From Spirochaetales bacterium (GTDB lineage Bacteria; Spirochaetota; Spirochaetia; Treponematales; UBA12059): a stretch of 64,000 nucleotides of DNA. Shown here piece by piece: positions 40,737 to 49,506 of the stretch (position 1 is the stretch's first letter; each line of letters starts with the position of its first letter). A program made the position numbers and the translations under genes. The notes below the pieces were generated by a model. The model worked only from the letters and a program-made list of their open reading frames with translations. It searched no databases and was not told the origin of the DNA. The stretch covers positions 1 through 64,000 of the forward strand of contig JAFGNN010000007.1 of assembly GCA_016926955.1 (NCBI GenBank). The letters run 5' to 3'.

Positions 40737-41015
40737 ATGCCCAAGGTCGCGAATCCGATTCTGAAAATCCAGAAGGCGGTCGAGGCGCTCAAGGCGAAGA
40801 ACGCCAAGCTGAACTCTGACATCGCCGTCATCGAGAAAATGCTGGTTGAGGCCGCCAAGGCTCCCGCGCCCGCCGCGGTCAAGGCCGTCGTCAAGAAGGC
40901 CGCCGGCGCGAAAAAGCCGGCCGCAAAATCGGCCGCTCCGAAAGCCGCCGCCCCGAAGCCCGCCGCCGGCGACGTCGTCCCGAAGCGCCGCGGTCGCCCG
41001 CCGAAGGCGAAGTAA
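40737..41015 (+). CDS. histone-H1-like K/A/P-rich DNA-binding protein with AT-hook
   Basis: AAAVKAVVKKAAGAKKPAAKSAAPKAAAPKPAAGDVVPKRRGRPPKAK; RBS aaaggag. Confidence 0.75.
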   Translation: MPKVANPILKIQKAVEALKAKNAKLNSDIAVIEKMLVEAAKAPAPAAVKAVVKKAAGAKKPAAKSAAPKAAAPKPAAGDVVPKRRGRPPKAK

Positions 41016-41039
41016 GCCGGATTTTCCGGTGAACCGGAA

Positions 41040-41073
41040 CCGTCCGTGACGCAGGTCGCGGGCGGTTTTTTTT
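41040..41073 (+). terminator. rho-independent terminator
   Basis: ccgtccgtgac-gcag-gtcgcgggcgg followed by tttttttt. Confidence 0.88.
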
Positions 41074-41309
41074 ATACCGCTTCAGCGAGCGGACAATTTC
41101 ATGCGCCGCGTCCATCCAGCGGCCCCCCGCGGGCAAGGCCGCGCGTATTCCTTCGGATGCACGATGAAGACACGGAGGAAGCCGATGGCCGAGCCGTTCC
41201 GCAAGCTGAACCTGAAAGCCCGCGCCCGGATGCTCGTGGTCGTCGCGCCTGAAAGGACGCGGCGAGTCCGCCTGACCCTGCGCGTCCGCCGGCAGCCCCA
41301 CGAAGGCCC

Positions 41310-43247
41310 TCAGCGGCCGAGCGCGCTTGTCTCCTCGCGGGGATCGGCCGCGGCGATGAAACCGCCCGAGCCATCGCTCATGATGGCGCCCACCGCGCCG
41401 TAATCCTTGTGCCAGTCCGGATCCCCGACGGTCTCGTAGCCCAGGGCGCGCAAGCCCGCGGCCGCGGCCGCGTGCAGGCTCGATTCGAGCCTGAGCCGCG
41501 CCGGATACGACTCGTGCGGCGCGAACGAGGACGGCGCCGACACCGAATAAAAGCGCGGCGCGGCGATGGCCTCGTCCAGGTCCATGCCGAAGACGATGAC
41601 GTTGAGCAGCACCTGCGCGAGCGCCTGCGCCTGCATGTCGCCGCCCGGCGTCGAAAGTCCCATGAAGAATTCCCCGTTCCGCGTGAGGATCAGCGCGTGC
41701 GGCGTCACGCGCGGCCGCTTGCCCGGCTCGAGCGCGCCGACGTGCTCCGGATCGAGGCGGAATTGCGTCATGCGGTTGCCGAGGTTGAGTCCCGTGCCCG
41801 GCACCATCGGCGTCTGCGGAAAATCGGAGGGCGTCATCACCACCAGGTTCCCCGCGCGGTCGAGCACCGCGAGCTGGCTTGTGTCCTGGCCGACGGAGAA
41901 ATCCGAGCGCGAGACGAGCGCGGTCGCGAAACGGGAGAGCGCATCCGCGCGTGATCGTTCCGCGACCGCGGCACCTTTTCCCCCGTGCTTTTCCCGAGCG
42001 CGATTCGAAGGCGAACCCGCGTCGCCCGGCTCCGGCAACTCGGGGAAAGCGCGCGGCGTCATGGCCTCGCGACGCCCGGCAGCGTAGTCATCGGAAAGCA
42101 GGATCTCGAGGGGCACGTCGACGAAGGCCAGGTCGCCGATGTACGCGTCGCGGTCGGCCATGGCGAGCTCGATGGCTTGCGTGACGACGTGGATGTATTC
42201 CGGCGTGTTGTGCCCGAGGGCCGCCAGGTCGATGCCCTCGAGCGTCCGGAGGATGAGCGATTCCATGACGCCCTGCGACCAGGCGCCGTTGGCGTGCAGT
42301 TCGAAGCCGTTCCACTCGGCGCGCACCGGATTCTCCCAGCCGCCCCGATAGGCGGCCAGGTCTTCGCGCGTGATGAAGCCGCCCTTTTTTTCATGCAAGG
42401 CGACGATGGCTTCGGCGATCGGTCCTTCGTAGAAATAAGCGCGTACGGCCGCGAGCGCTTCCTCCCGCGCTGCGCCGGAATCGAGGGCGGCGCGCTCCGC
42501 GGCGGCGAGCGCTTCGAGCGTGTCCGCAAGGTCGGGGAAGACCATGCGCTCGTTCGGATGTACCGGCCGCCACCATTCGCCCCGGATGAAAACCTCGGCG
42601 TTGTAGGGCATGAGGACCGAGAAGCCGACGCGTTCGACGAGCGAGAAGTCCAGGTTCTCGACCATGGCCCGATGCGCGGGAAAGCCTTCGCGCGCCAGCC
42701 TGATGGCCGGCGCGGCGAGCTCGCCGAAGTTCATGGTGCCGTGTTTCGAAAGGAGGGCGACGATGACGTCCGGCGAGGCGGGGACGAGCTGGGCGCGTAT
42801 GTCCAATTCCGGCACCGTCTCGAAACCGGCCTTCCGGAACGCGTCGATGGTGGCCGCGCGAGGCGCGACGCCCGCGCCGATGTAGGACTCGGCCGTGCCC
42901 GTCGCGGCATCGAAGTACATGAGGGGCGCGATGCCGGGGAAGGAGGCGGCCTCGCCGTGCGTCACGTTGAGCGCGAGCAGGGTCGCGACGGCTGCGTCTG
43001 CCGCGTTGCCGCCGGCCTCGAGAATACGGTACCCGGCCTCCGCGGCCCAGGGCGTCCCGGCGACCACCGCGAATTCGCTGCCGCGGATTCCCGCCTTCGC
43101 CGTGCCCGCGCTGCCCTCGTATTCCATCGGGTCGCGCGGCCCCTTCGGCAGGAAGGCGTACGCGAGGGCGGCCAGCGCTGCGGCGGCAACGATGCCTCTT
43201 CCTGCGAACTTGAGGATGCCGATGAGACGACGGACGGGCAAAGCCAT
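41310..43247 (-). CDS. gamma-glutamyltransferase family protein
   Basis: EAGGNAADAAVATLLALNVTHGEAASFPGI; nucleophile region VGQDTSQLAVLDRAGNLV; GDMQAQALAQVLLNVIVFGMDLDEAIAAPRF. Confidence 0.9.
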   Translation of the reverse strand: MALPVRRLIGILKFAGRGIVAAAALAALAYAFLPKGPRDPMEYEGSAGTAKAGIRGSEFAVVAGTPWAAEAGYRILEAGGNAADAAVATLLALNVTHGEAASFPGIAPLMYFDAATGTAESYIGAGVAPRAATIDAFRKAGFETVPELDIRAQLVPASPDVIVALLSKHGTMNFGELAAPAIRLAREGFPAHRAMVENLDFSLVERVGFSVLMPYNAEVFIRGEWWRPVHPNERMVFPDLADTLEALAAAERAALDSGAAREEALAAVRAYFYEGPIAEAIVALHEKKGGFITREDLAAYRGGWENPVRAEWNGFELHANGAWSQGVMESLILRTLEGIDLAALGHNTPEYIHVVTQAIELAMADRDAYIGDLAFVDVPLEILLSDDYAAGRREAMTPRAFPELPEPGDAGSPSNRAREKHGGKGAAVAERSRADALSRFATALVSRSDFSVGQDTSQLAVLDRAGNLVVMTPSDFPQTPMVPGTGLNLGNRMTQFRLDPEHVGALEPGKRPRVTPHALILTRNGEFFMGLSTPGGDMQAQALAQVLLNVIVFGMDLDEAIAAPRFYSVSAPSSFAPHESYPARLRLESSLHAAAAAGLRALGYETVGDPDWHKDYGAVGAIMSDGSGGFIAAADPREETSALGR

Positions 43248-43394
43248 GCAGGAGCCTCCAGGAGGCGCCATCTTCGCGGATCGGCGGCGGGCTGTAAAGG
43301 CTCGCGGAAGCGGCTTCGAGGCCTTGCCTTCCGGGCGCCGCGCCTCGGGATGCCGCTCCCCCGCCCGCGCGGCGTCCGGTTCACAAGCCGCCCG

Positions 43395-44093
43395 TCAGTA
43401 GTAGTACGTCATGTAATTGACCTCTATGACCTCGATATTGAGCGGAGGCATTGTCTCGGGCATGCGCCGGACGAGCCTTATCGGAGTTCCGTCGCGCTCG
43501 AGATAGCGGCCGTCCAGCTCGGCCCGGGCCGCCTCGAAGCCGTCGATCACCGTTACGCTCGTTCCCGTTTTCCCGAAGCGGTAGACAAAGTCGCCCAGGT
43601 AGATGAAACGGTCATCGTCCTGGTAATCGATCTTCCACGGACTGTCCAGGTAGGCATACATCGTGTAGTCGCCGCCGTGGATCTTGAGCGGAATCTCGAT
43701 GGTGCCCCAATAGAAGGAAGACCGCGGGATTTCAGCCACGAAGAGCTCGCCCCAGGTTCCGTCGAAGTAGCGAGCGCAGTCCTCGAAGGTTCGGATGCGC
43801 TCGACCGGCTTATCCGACAGGTAACAGTTGAAAACACGCCGGTAGAGGTGCTCTGCCGCGATCAGCCTCTTGAATTCCTGCACGGGTTCCGGTTCGAGCA
43901 CGATGCGGCCCGCGATCAGGATCTTGTCCTCGGCGAGCGTGGAACCGGGATCGGGAGCGTTCGAGTGCTTGAGCAGCGGTAAAAGCGCGCAAGAGCCGAG
44001 CGACGAGACGAGCAGCGCCAGCGACGCGAAGCCGGCCAACGGTTTCCAATTTCGGGATATAAGTTCTCCTTTTATTACAAACGTTTCGGGCAT
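43395..44093 (-). CDS. hypothetical lipoprotein
   Basis: LVSSLGSC lipobox-like; no family recognised. Confidence 0.55.
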   Translation of the reverse strand: MPETFVIKGELISRNWKPLAGFASLALLVSSLGSCALLPLLKHSNAPDPGSTLAEDKILIAGRIVLEPEPVQEFKRLIAAEHLYRRVFNCYLSDKPVERIRTFEDCARYFDGTWGELFVAEIPRSSFYWGTIEIPLKIHGGDYTMYAYLDSPWKIDYQDDDRFIYLGDFVYRFGKTGTSVTVIDGFEAARAELDGRYLERDGTPIRLVRRMPETMPPLNIEVIEVNYMTYYY

Positions 44094-44241
44094 GCGGGGA
44101 TAGATCTCCCCGCCCCGGGGATGCCAGAGCGCCGGTTCACCGTCAACTTCGCGCCGCTCGGACGCAGCCGCGAAACACCCATGCGAAGACCGGCCCCGAG
44201 CCCGCTTGAGCCGGCTCTTGACCGATTTATGGGCATTTGCT

Positions 44242-44263
44242 AATATAGATTATCCTCTATATT
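44242..44263. promoter_or_regulatory. 8-bp inverted repeat upstream of FAD oxidoreductase, candidate operator
   Basis: AATATAGA-ttatcc-TCTATATT perfect inverted repeat in an AT-rich patch. Confidence 0.5.
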
Positions 44264-44365
44264 GGAGATGCTGGACATGTCCGCGCGTCGGAAGCAGCAA
44301 CGACAGACGCGCGACGGGCCGCACTCCCGCGGGTGCCCCGCCCCCGTCCCCCAGGAGCCCAGAGC

Positions 44366-45733
44366 ATGAAGACCTACGAAGCGCTCGTCATCGGCGGCGG
44401 CCCGGCCGCCATCAGCCTCGTCAAGACGATAGGGCCGAAGCTGCGGACCGCCGTGATCCGCCCCGAGGACCATTCCCTGATCTACTGCGCCATGCCCTAC
44501 GCGATCGAAGAAAAAGTGCCCATGGCCAAGACCTTCAAACGCGACGAGCTGGTCACCGACACGGGGGCCGAGCTCATCCGCGACACGGTGAGCTCCGTCG
44601 ACTTCGACGCCAGGACCGTCGCCACCGCCTCGGGCGCCGTCTACGGCTGGGAGCGCCTCGTCATCGCGACGGGCGCCCGCCCCCTCCTGCCGCCCCTGCC
44701 CGGCGTCGAGCTCCCGGGGGTCTTCACCTTCAAGACCGAGGACGACATGAAGGCCATCGCCGCCGCGATCGACGCGGGGGCGACCAGGGCCGTAGTCGTC
44801 GGCGCCGGCGCCATCGGCATCGAACTGGCCCAGGCTTTCGTCGAGCGCGGGCTCGAGACCCACGTGGTCGAGTTCGCGCCGTCGATCCTGCCCAACCTGG
44901 TCGACGCCGACATGGTCGAGGAAGCGCTCGCGGACCTGGCGCGGATGGGCGCCCGCATGCACCTGGATCACGGCGTATCCGCCCTGCGCGAACACGGTCG
45001 GGTCGAGGAGGTGGCGCTGAGCAAGGGCGAGCCGATCCGCTTCCTCGACGACGAGGAAGCCGAATCGGGAGAGTCCGATGCCGCGCCCCGCGGCATCGTC
45101 GTCTTCGCCGTCGGCACGCGCGCCGAGACCGCGCTCTTCGCCGGCGGACCGCTCGAGCTCGGCCCCCAGGGCATCGTGGTCAACGGCCGCATGGAAACCA
45201 ACATTCCCGGCGTGTACGCGGTCGGCGATTGCGTGCAGTTCGCGAGCGCCATCACCGGCGAGCTCGCGCCCGGCAAGCTCGCTACCAACGCCGTCCCCAT
45301 GGGCAAGCTGCTCGGCGCAGCGCTGCTCGGCTCGAAGGTCGAGTACCGCGGCTTCTACAACGGCGCCGCCACCAAGGTCGGCCCCTGGTTCGTCGGCGGT
45401 GTCGGCCTGACCGAAGCCCAGGCCCGCAAGCGCCACGAGATCATGGTCGGCGAAGCCTCGCTCACCACGACCTTCCCCATCATGCCGGAGTCGAAACCCG
45501 CCCGGCTCAAGCTGGTGGCCGACCGCGCCACGGGCAAGCTCCTCGGCGCCCAGATCGTCTCGGGCGCTCCGGTGACCGACAAGGTCGACCAGCTGACCAT
45601 GGCGATACAGTACGGCATCCCGGTCGCCGAGCTCGAGTACTTCAGCTACTCGTCGCAGCCCTACCAGTCCTACTATCCCGCCGACAACCTGATCGTGCAC
45701 GCGGTCCGCGCGATGGCGCCCCGCCCGGCGTAA
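44366..45733 (+). CDS. FAD/NAD(P)-dependent disulfide oxidoreductase, CoA-disulfide reductase/NADH oxidase-like
   Basis: VIGGGPAAISL, LIYCAMPYAIE, VVVGAGAIGIELAQAF, GVYAVGDCVQ. Confidence 0.85.
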   Translation: MKTYEALVIGGGPAAISLVKTIGPKLRTAVIRPEDHSLIYCAMPYAIEEKVPMAKTFKRDELVTDTGAELIRDTVSSVDFDARTVATASGAVYGWERLVIATGARPLLPPLPGVELPGVFTFKTEDDMKAIAAAIDAGATRAVVVGAGAIGIELAQAFVERGLETHVVEFAPSILPNLVDADMVEEALADLARMGARMHLDHGVSALREHGRVEEVALSKGEPIRFLDDEEAESGESDAAPRGIVVFAVGTRAETALFAGGPLELGPQGIVVNGRMETNIPGVYAVGDCVQFASAITGELAPGKLATNAVPMGKLLGAALLGSKVEYRGFYNGAATKVGPWFVGGVGLTEAQARKRHEIMVGEASLTTTFPIMPESKPARLKLVADRATGKLLGAQIVSGAPVTDKVDQLTMAIQYGIPVAELEYFSYSSQPYQSYYPADNLIVHAVRAMAPRPA

Positions 45734-45780
45734 GGCCGCGCCGCCTCTCGGGAGCGGGACCCGACACCCCAAAAAAAGCG

Positions 45781-46046
45781 AAACCCCGCTCTGTCGAGCG
45801 GGGTTTTCCTTTCTGCTGCCCAGAGGGGGACTTGCCCTTCGGCCGCGCGCTTCCTGCGCGCGACCTCCGGGCCGCCTCGCTCGCTTGACCTCGCATCCTG
45901 CGAGGTCACCGGCATGTCGCGCTGCGAGTCTCGCGCGCCCTGCCGGCGCGAGCTCGGTTCAAGTCCCCCTCTGGGCCTATCGCAAAAAAGGAAAACCCCG
46001 CTCTGTCGAGCGGGGTTTTCCTTTCTGCTGCCCAGAGGGGGACTTG
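45781..46046. repeat. 54-bp direct repeat pair plus inverted copy of the tRNA-Leu 3' end enclosing structured DNA
   Basis: Direct copies 45781-45834 and 45993-46046; inverted arms 45818-45834 and 45960-45976. Confidence 0.9.
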
Positions 46047-46112
46047 AACCCCCATGCCGGTTAAGGCACTAGAACCTGAATCTAGCGTGTCTGCCAATTT
46101 CACCATCTGGGC
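46029..46112 (-). tRNA. tRNA-Leu (CAG anticodon)
   Basis: Minus strand GCCCAGATGGTGAAATTGGCAGACACGCTAGATTCAGGTTCTAGTGCC...GGGGGTTCAAGTCCCCCTCTGGGCA; acceptor GCCCAGA/TCTGGGC; long variable arm; CCA not encoded. Confidence 0.95.
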
Positions 46113-46260
46113 GAGGCGACGATTTATATAGCCTGAAGGGACGGAGCGAGTCAAGGCGCCCCCGAAGCCCGACGGAACCGGCGCTTCACGCGACGCGGCC
46201 ATTGAGGACGGGCCGAAGCTTTCCGATGTAGGATGGAGCATCTGCACGACGGAGTACCGC

Positions 46261-48465
46261 ATGAGCGCCCCTGCCGCTTCCCCTGTCCCCAAGCGACCCG
46301 AGATTCGCTTCGCGCTGGCCGTGGGCCTGTTTTCAGCCCTCGTCGCGGGCGCGGCGCTCCTCTCCGGAGCGCTCGCCTCATGCCAGGCTGCTTCGGCGCA
46401 AGCACGGCCGGCAGGACCCGGATCGGCTCCGGCCCCGATCCGCGAACGGCCCTACTACCCGCTGTTCGCCGGCTACGAAAAGGGGCTCTACCGTCTCGAC
46501 GCCGACGGCGCCGAGACTCCGCTTTGGATTGAAGGCGAGGTTCGGAAGATAATTCCTATGGGAAGTGGCGCCTGGCTGCTCACCGCGAAGGGGCCCGTGC
46601 TGACGCCGGATTTCACCACCTTCGAGCTTCGCGCCGCGGGTCTCCCGGCCAAGGTCATCAAGGAATGGGACGGCACCTCGAAGGTCCTGCTCCGCGAGCC
46701 GGCCGATCTCAAGGACCTGGAACTCGACCCTTCGAATCCGGAGCGCCTGGTCACCTGCACCAAGGACGAACTCTGGCTCTCGCCGGACGCCGGCCGATCC
46801 TGGAACCGCATCCAGAGTCCCTCGACGACAAGCGGCCTCAAGGCCGTGGCGCTGGTTCCCGGACCTGTTCCGACGGTCTACGCCTCGCACGCCATCGAAG
46901 GCCTCTTCGTCCTCGAACTGCTCGAGGACGGCAGGATTCCCCCGAAGCCCGCCTGGAAAAAGGCGCGCGGCGAATTCGCGCTCGCTCCGGGCACCGGGAA
47001 CCATGACGAAATTTCGGACATCGCGGTCCGGATGACGGAAGCCGGTCCGGAGGTCTGGGCGTCCAACAGCTTCCTGCCGAATCTCTACCGTCTCGATCCG
47101 GCCACGGGCACGTTCGCCCTCGCCCGCTCGGACGACCGCGACTTCGCCGAGTTCGACTCCCTGTGGCCGGGCCCTGACGGACTGCGCTACCTGACACGCG
47201 GCCAGGCGCTCCGCTGGAATCCGCGCTCCGGACTCGACGAGGCGGAACCGCTCCTCCAATCCGCCCTGCGGGACGCCGCCCGCGAACGTCTCGGCGCCCT
47301 CGACTGCGTCCTCGCCCGCGGCCCCGACGGCGAGCCCGTCGCGTTCTCGGAGCTCTGGCTGCTCGCGGGCCGGCCCCTGAGCGCCTTCCGCGAGGCCGCC
47401 GACGCGCGGCACGGCCTCTATTTGCGCACGGGCTACGTCGCCAAGGCTTCGGACCGCGAACGCATCTACGGTTTCATGGAAGCGCGCGGCCTCGACTCGC
47501 TCGTCATCGACCTCAAGGACGACGAGGGAAAGCTTCGCTTCAGGCCACGCGATCCGAAAGTCGCGGCCCGCGCCAGGGTTTCCGCGCCGATCGACGTCGA
47601 GGCGATCACGGCGGAAACGCGCGCGCGCGGCATCTGGCTGGTTGCCCGCATCGTGGTCTTCAAGGACAAGGCCCTCCACGAAGCCTCGGGCGGCGCGCTC
47701 GCGGTCTGGGACGCGAAGGCGGGCGCGCCCTGGCGCGGCTACGAGCTCGTCCCTGGCGCCGACGGGGCCCCCGCTACCCGGAAATACTACGGCGAGCACT
47801 GGGTGGATCCCTACTCGGAGCTGGTCTGGGAATACAACGTGGGCATAGCCAACGAGCTGATCGACCTCGGTTTCGACGAGGTGCAGTTCGACTACATCCG
47901 CTTCCCCACCGATGGCGCCAACCTGGGGGACGCCGCCTACCGTTTCCGCGATCCGGGCATGGACCGCGACAGCGCCATCGCGAGCTTCCTTCGCTACTCG
48001 CGCGAGTACGTGCACGGCCCCGTCTCCATCGACATCTACGGCGCCAACGGCTGGTACCGCTCCGGCGCGCGCACTGGCCAGGACCTTGAGCTCCTGGCCC
48101 GGTACGTCGACGTCGTGTGCCCCATGTACTATCCCTCGCACTTCGCGCAGGACTTCCTGGCTTCGGGAAACGCCGAACTCCGTCCCTGGCGCATCTATTA
48201 CCTTGGCACGCTCAGGGCCAGGGCCATTGCCCGGGATCGCGTCGTCATCAGGCCCTACGCCCAGTCGTTCTTCCTGGACGTGAGCTATGACCGCGAATGG
48301 TACGGCAAGCGATACGTGGAGCTGGAGACTCTCGGAGTGCGCGACGGGGCGAACGCGGGGCTGACCTACTGGAACAACGTGGCCCGCTACGACGAGGTTC
48401 CCGACCTTCTGCTCGGCGCGGACCGTCGCTTGGCCCTCGAGGGTCCCGGCGACGAGCTCGATTGA
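46261..48465 (+). CDS. DUF4015-like putative glycoside hydrolase with N-terminal sensor-like region
   Basis: SLVIDLKDDEGKLRF...WLVARIVVFKD...HWVDPYSELVWEYNVGIANELIDLGFDEVQFDYIRFPTDG...VVCPMYYPSHF. Confidence 0.85.
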   Translation: MSAPAASPVPKRPEIRFALAVGLFSALVAGAALLSGALASCQAASAQARPAGPGSAPAPIRERPYYPLFAGYEKGLYRLDADGAETPLWIEGEVRKIIPMGSGAWLLTAKGPVLTPDFTTFELRAAGLPAKVIKEWDGTSKVLLREPADLKDLELDPSNPERLVTCTKDELWLSPDAGRSWNRIQSPSTTSGLKAVALVPGPVPTVYASHAIEGLFVLELLEDGRIPPKPAWKKARGEFALAPGTGNHDEISDIAVRMTEAGPEVWASNSFLPNLYRLDPATGTFALARSDDRDFAEFDSLWPGPDGLRYLTRGQALRWNPRSGLDEAEPLLQSALRDAARERLGALDCVLARGPDGEPVAFSELWLLAGRPLSAFREAADARHGLYLRTGYVAKASDRERIYGFMEARGLDSLVIDLKDDEGKLRFRPRDPKVAARARVSAPIDVEAITAETRARGIWLVARIVVFKDKALHEASGGALAVWDAKAGAPWRGYELVPGADGAPATRKYYGEHWVDPYSELVWEYNVGIANELIDLGFDEVQFDYIRFPTDGANLGDAAYRFRDPGMDRDSAIASFLRYSREYVHGPVSIDIYGANGWYRSGARTGQDLELLARYVDVVCPMYYPSHFAQDFLASGNAELRPWRIYYLGTLRARAIARDRVVIRPYAQSFFLDVSYDREWYGKRYVELETLGVRDGANAGLTYWNNVARYDEVPDLLLGADRRLALEGPGDELD

Positions 48466-48662
48466 AGGATCGAAGGCACGGGAACTCCTGATCCGGACGA
48501 CACGGCGATTTTTCCTTCGCCCCCTTGAACTGGTCGCCGTGTCGGACCTATGCTCGCCGCATCACGATCAAGGCAAGGAGGCCCGTATGCGAAAGCTGGA
48601 CGGCGCCCCGATCCATGATCAGCGGGCGTCCGCCCCGTAGCGGCGCACCGTTCTATATAAAA

Positions 48663-48705
48663 GAAGCTGTCCGAAAAGTCCGCGAGGACTTCTTCGGGCA
48701 GCTTC
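48663..48705 (-). terminator. hairpin terminator 3' of the LUD gene
   Basis: gaagctgtccgaaaagtcc/ggacttcttcgggcagcttc stem; minus-strand flank ttttatata. Confidence 0.65.
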
Positions 48706-48740
48706 GTTATTTTCGGGACCGCGACCGGCTTCCGGGTCTT

Positions 48741-49391
48741 TCAATACCCGAGGCGCGCCCCGACGATGACGACGGTGAAGTCCGACAGGCTCGGCTTTCG
48801 GCGCAGGACTTGGTAAACACGACAGATGCGCGTGGCGCCTTCGCAGTCCTCGCAGAGCCCCGTCTTGACGCAGGGATTGGTCTTGTCGAGGCGCTTGTTG
48901 TTCATCGGGGCGGCATGGCTCTCGATGCGGGCCATGGCCTCGTCGAGGTCGCGGACGATCTTGTTGACGCCGACCACCACCACGGTCTTCGCCGGCCCGA
49001 AGCTGAGGGCGGCCACCCTGTTGCCGTTGCCGTCCACGTTGACGATGTCCCCTTCCAGCGTGAGGGCGTTCGACCCCGAGACGAAAACGTCGCAGGTAAG
49101 CTGCCGGCGCAAGATGGCCAGCTTCTCGTCGGGGGACAGACCTTGCGCGTTGTGGTCGAGGATCTCGGCGCCGAGCGCCTTCGCTTTCTCCTGGATGCCG
49201 AGGGCCTTGACCGTCATGGAGCCGCCGAAACCGACGGTCTTGCCCTTGCCGATGAAGGCCATGACCGTGTCGATCGCCTCGTCGGGCGTCGCGGCGAAGA
49301 TGGCTTCGAAACCGTTCTTCTTGAGTGCCTTGACGGCGGCCTCGCCAAGGGTGGCGTCGTGCCAGGCGTCGACCGCGGGAGTCGGGTTCAT
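48741..49391 (-). CDS. LUD-domain (LutC/YkgG-like) protein
   Basis: TVGFGGSMTVKALGI, VSGSNALTLEGDIVNVDGNGNRVAALSFGPAKTVVVVGVNKI. Confidence 0.85.
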   Translation of the reverse strand: MNPTPAVDAWHDATLGEAAVKALKKNGFEAIFAATPDEAIDTVMAFIGKGKTVGFGGSMTVKALGIQEKAKALGAEILDHNAQGLSPDEKLAILRRQLTCDVFVSGSNALTLEGDIVNVDGNGNRVAALSFGPAKTVVVVGVNKIVRDLDEAMARIESHAAPMNNKRLDKTNPCVKTGLCEDCEGATRICRVYQVLRRKPSLSDFTVVIVGARLGY

Positions 49392-49506
49392 GGGGGCCTC
49401 CGGGCAGGGTGGATTGACGGCCCGCCCGCAGGAGGCCGGGCCGCCGATTCACGATAACGCCGGAGATCGGCGCTGTAAAGCAGGACTGAGCTTCGCGGAA
49501 AGGCCG

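Noticed and set aside
45781-45802. CRISPR-like direct repeats near tRNA-Leu
   Set aside because: Only two direct copies 212 bp apart, including terminator and tRNA sequence; no regular spacer array or cas genes.
45818-45976. Second, split tRNA gene
   Set aside because: Only the 3' end sequence is repeated; no anticodon arm or D-arm is present.
45673-46292. Small minus-strand ORFs containing QVPLWAAERKTPLDRAGF
   Set aside because: They translate the duplicated tRNA-Leu 3' end and terminator, not a protein-coding gene.
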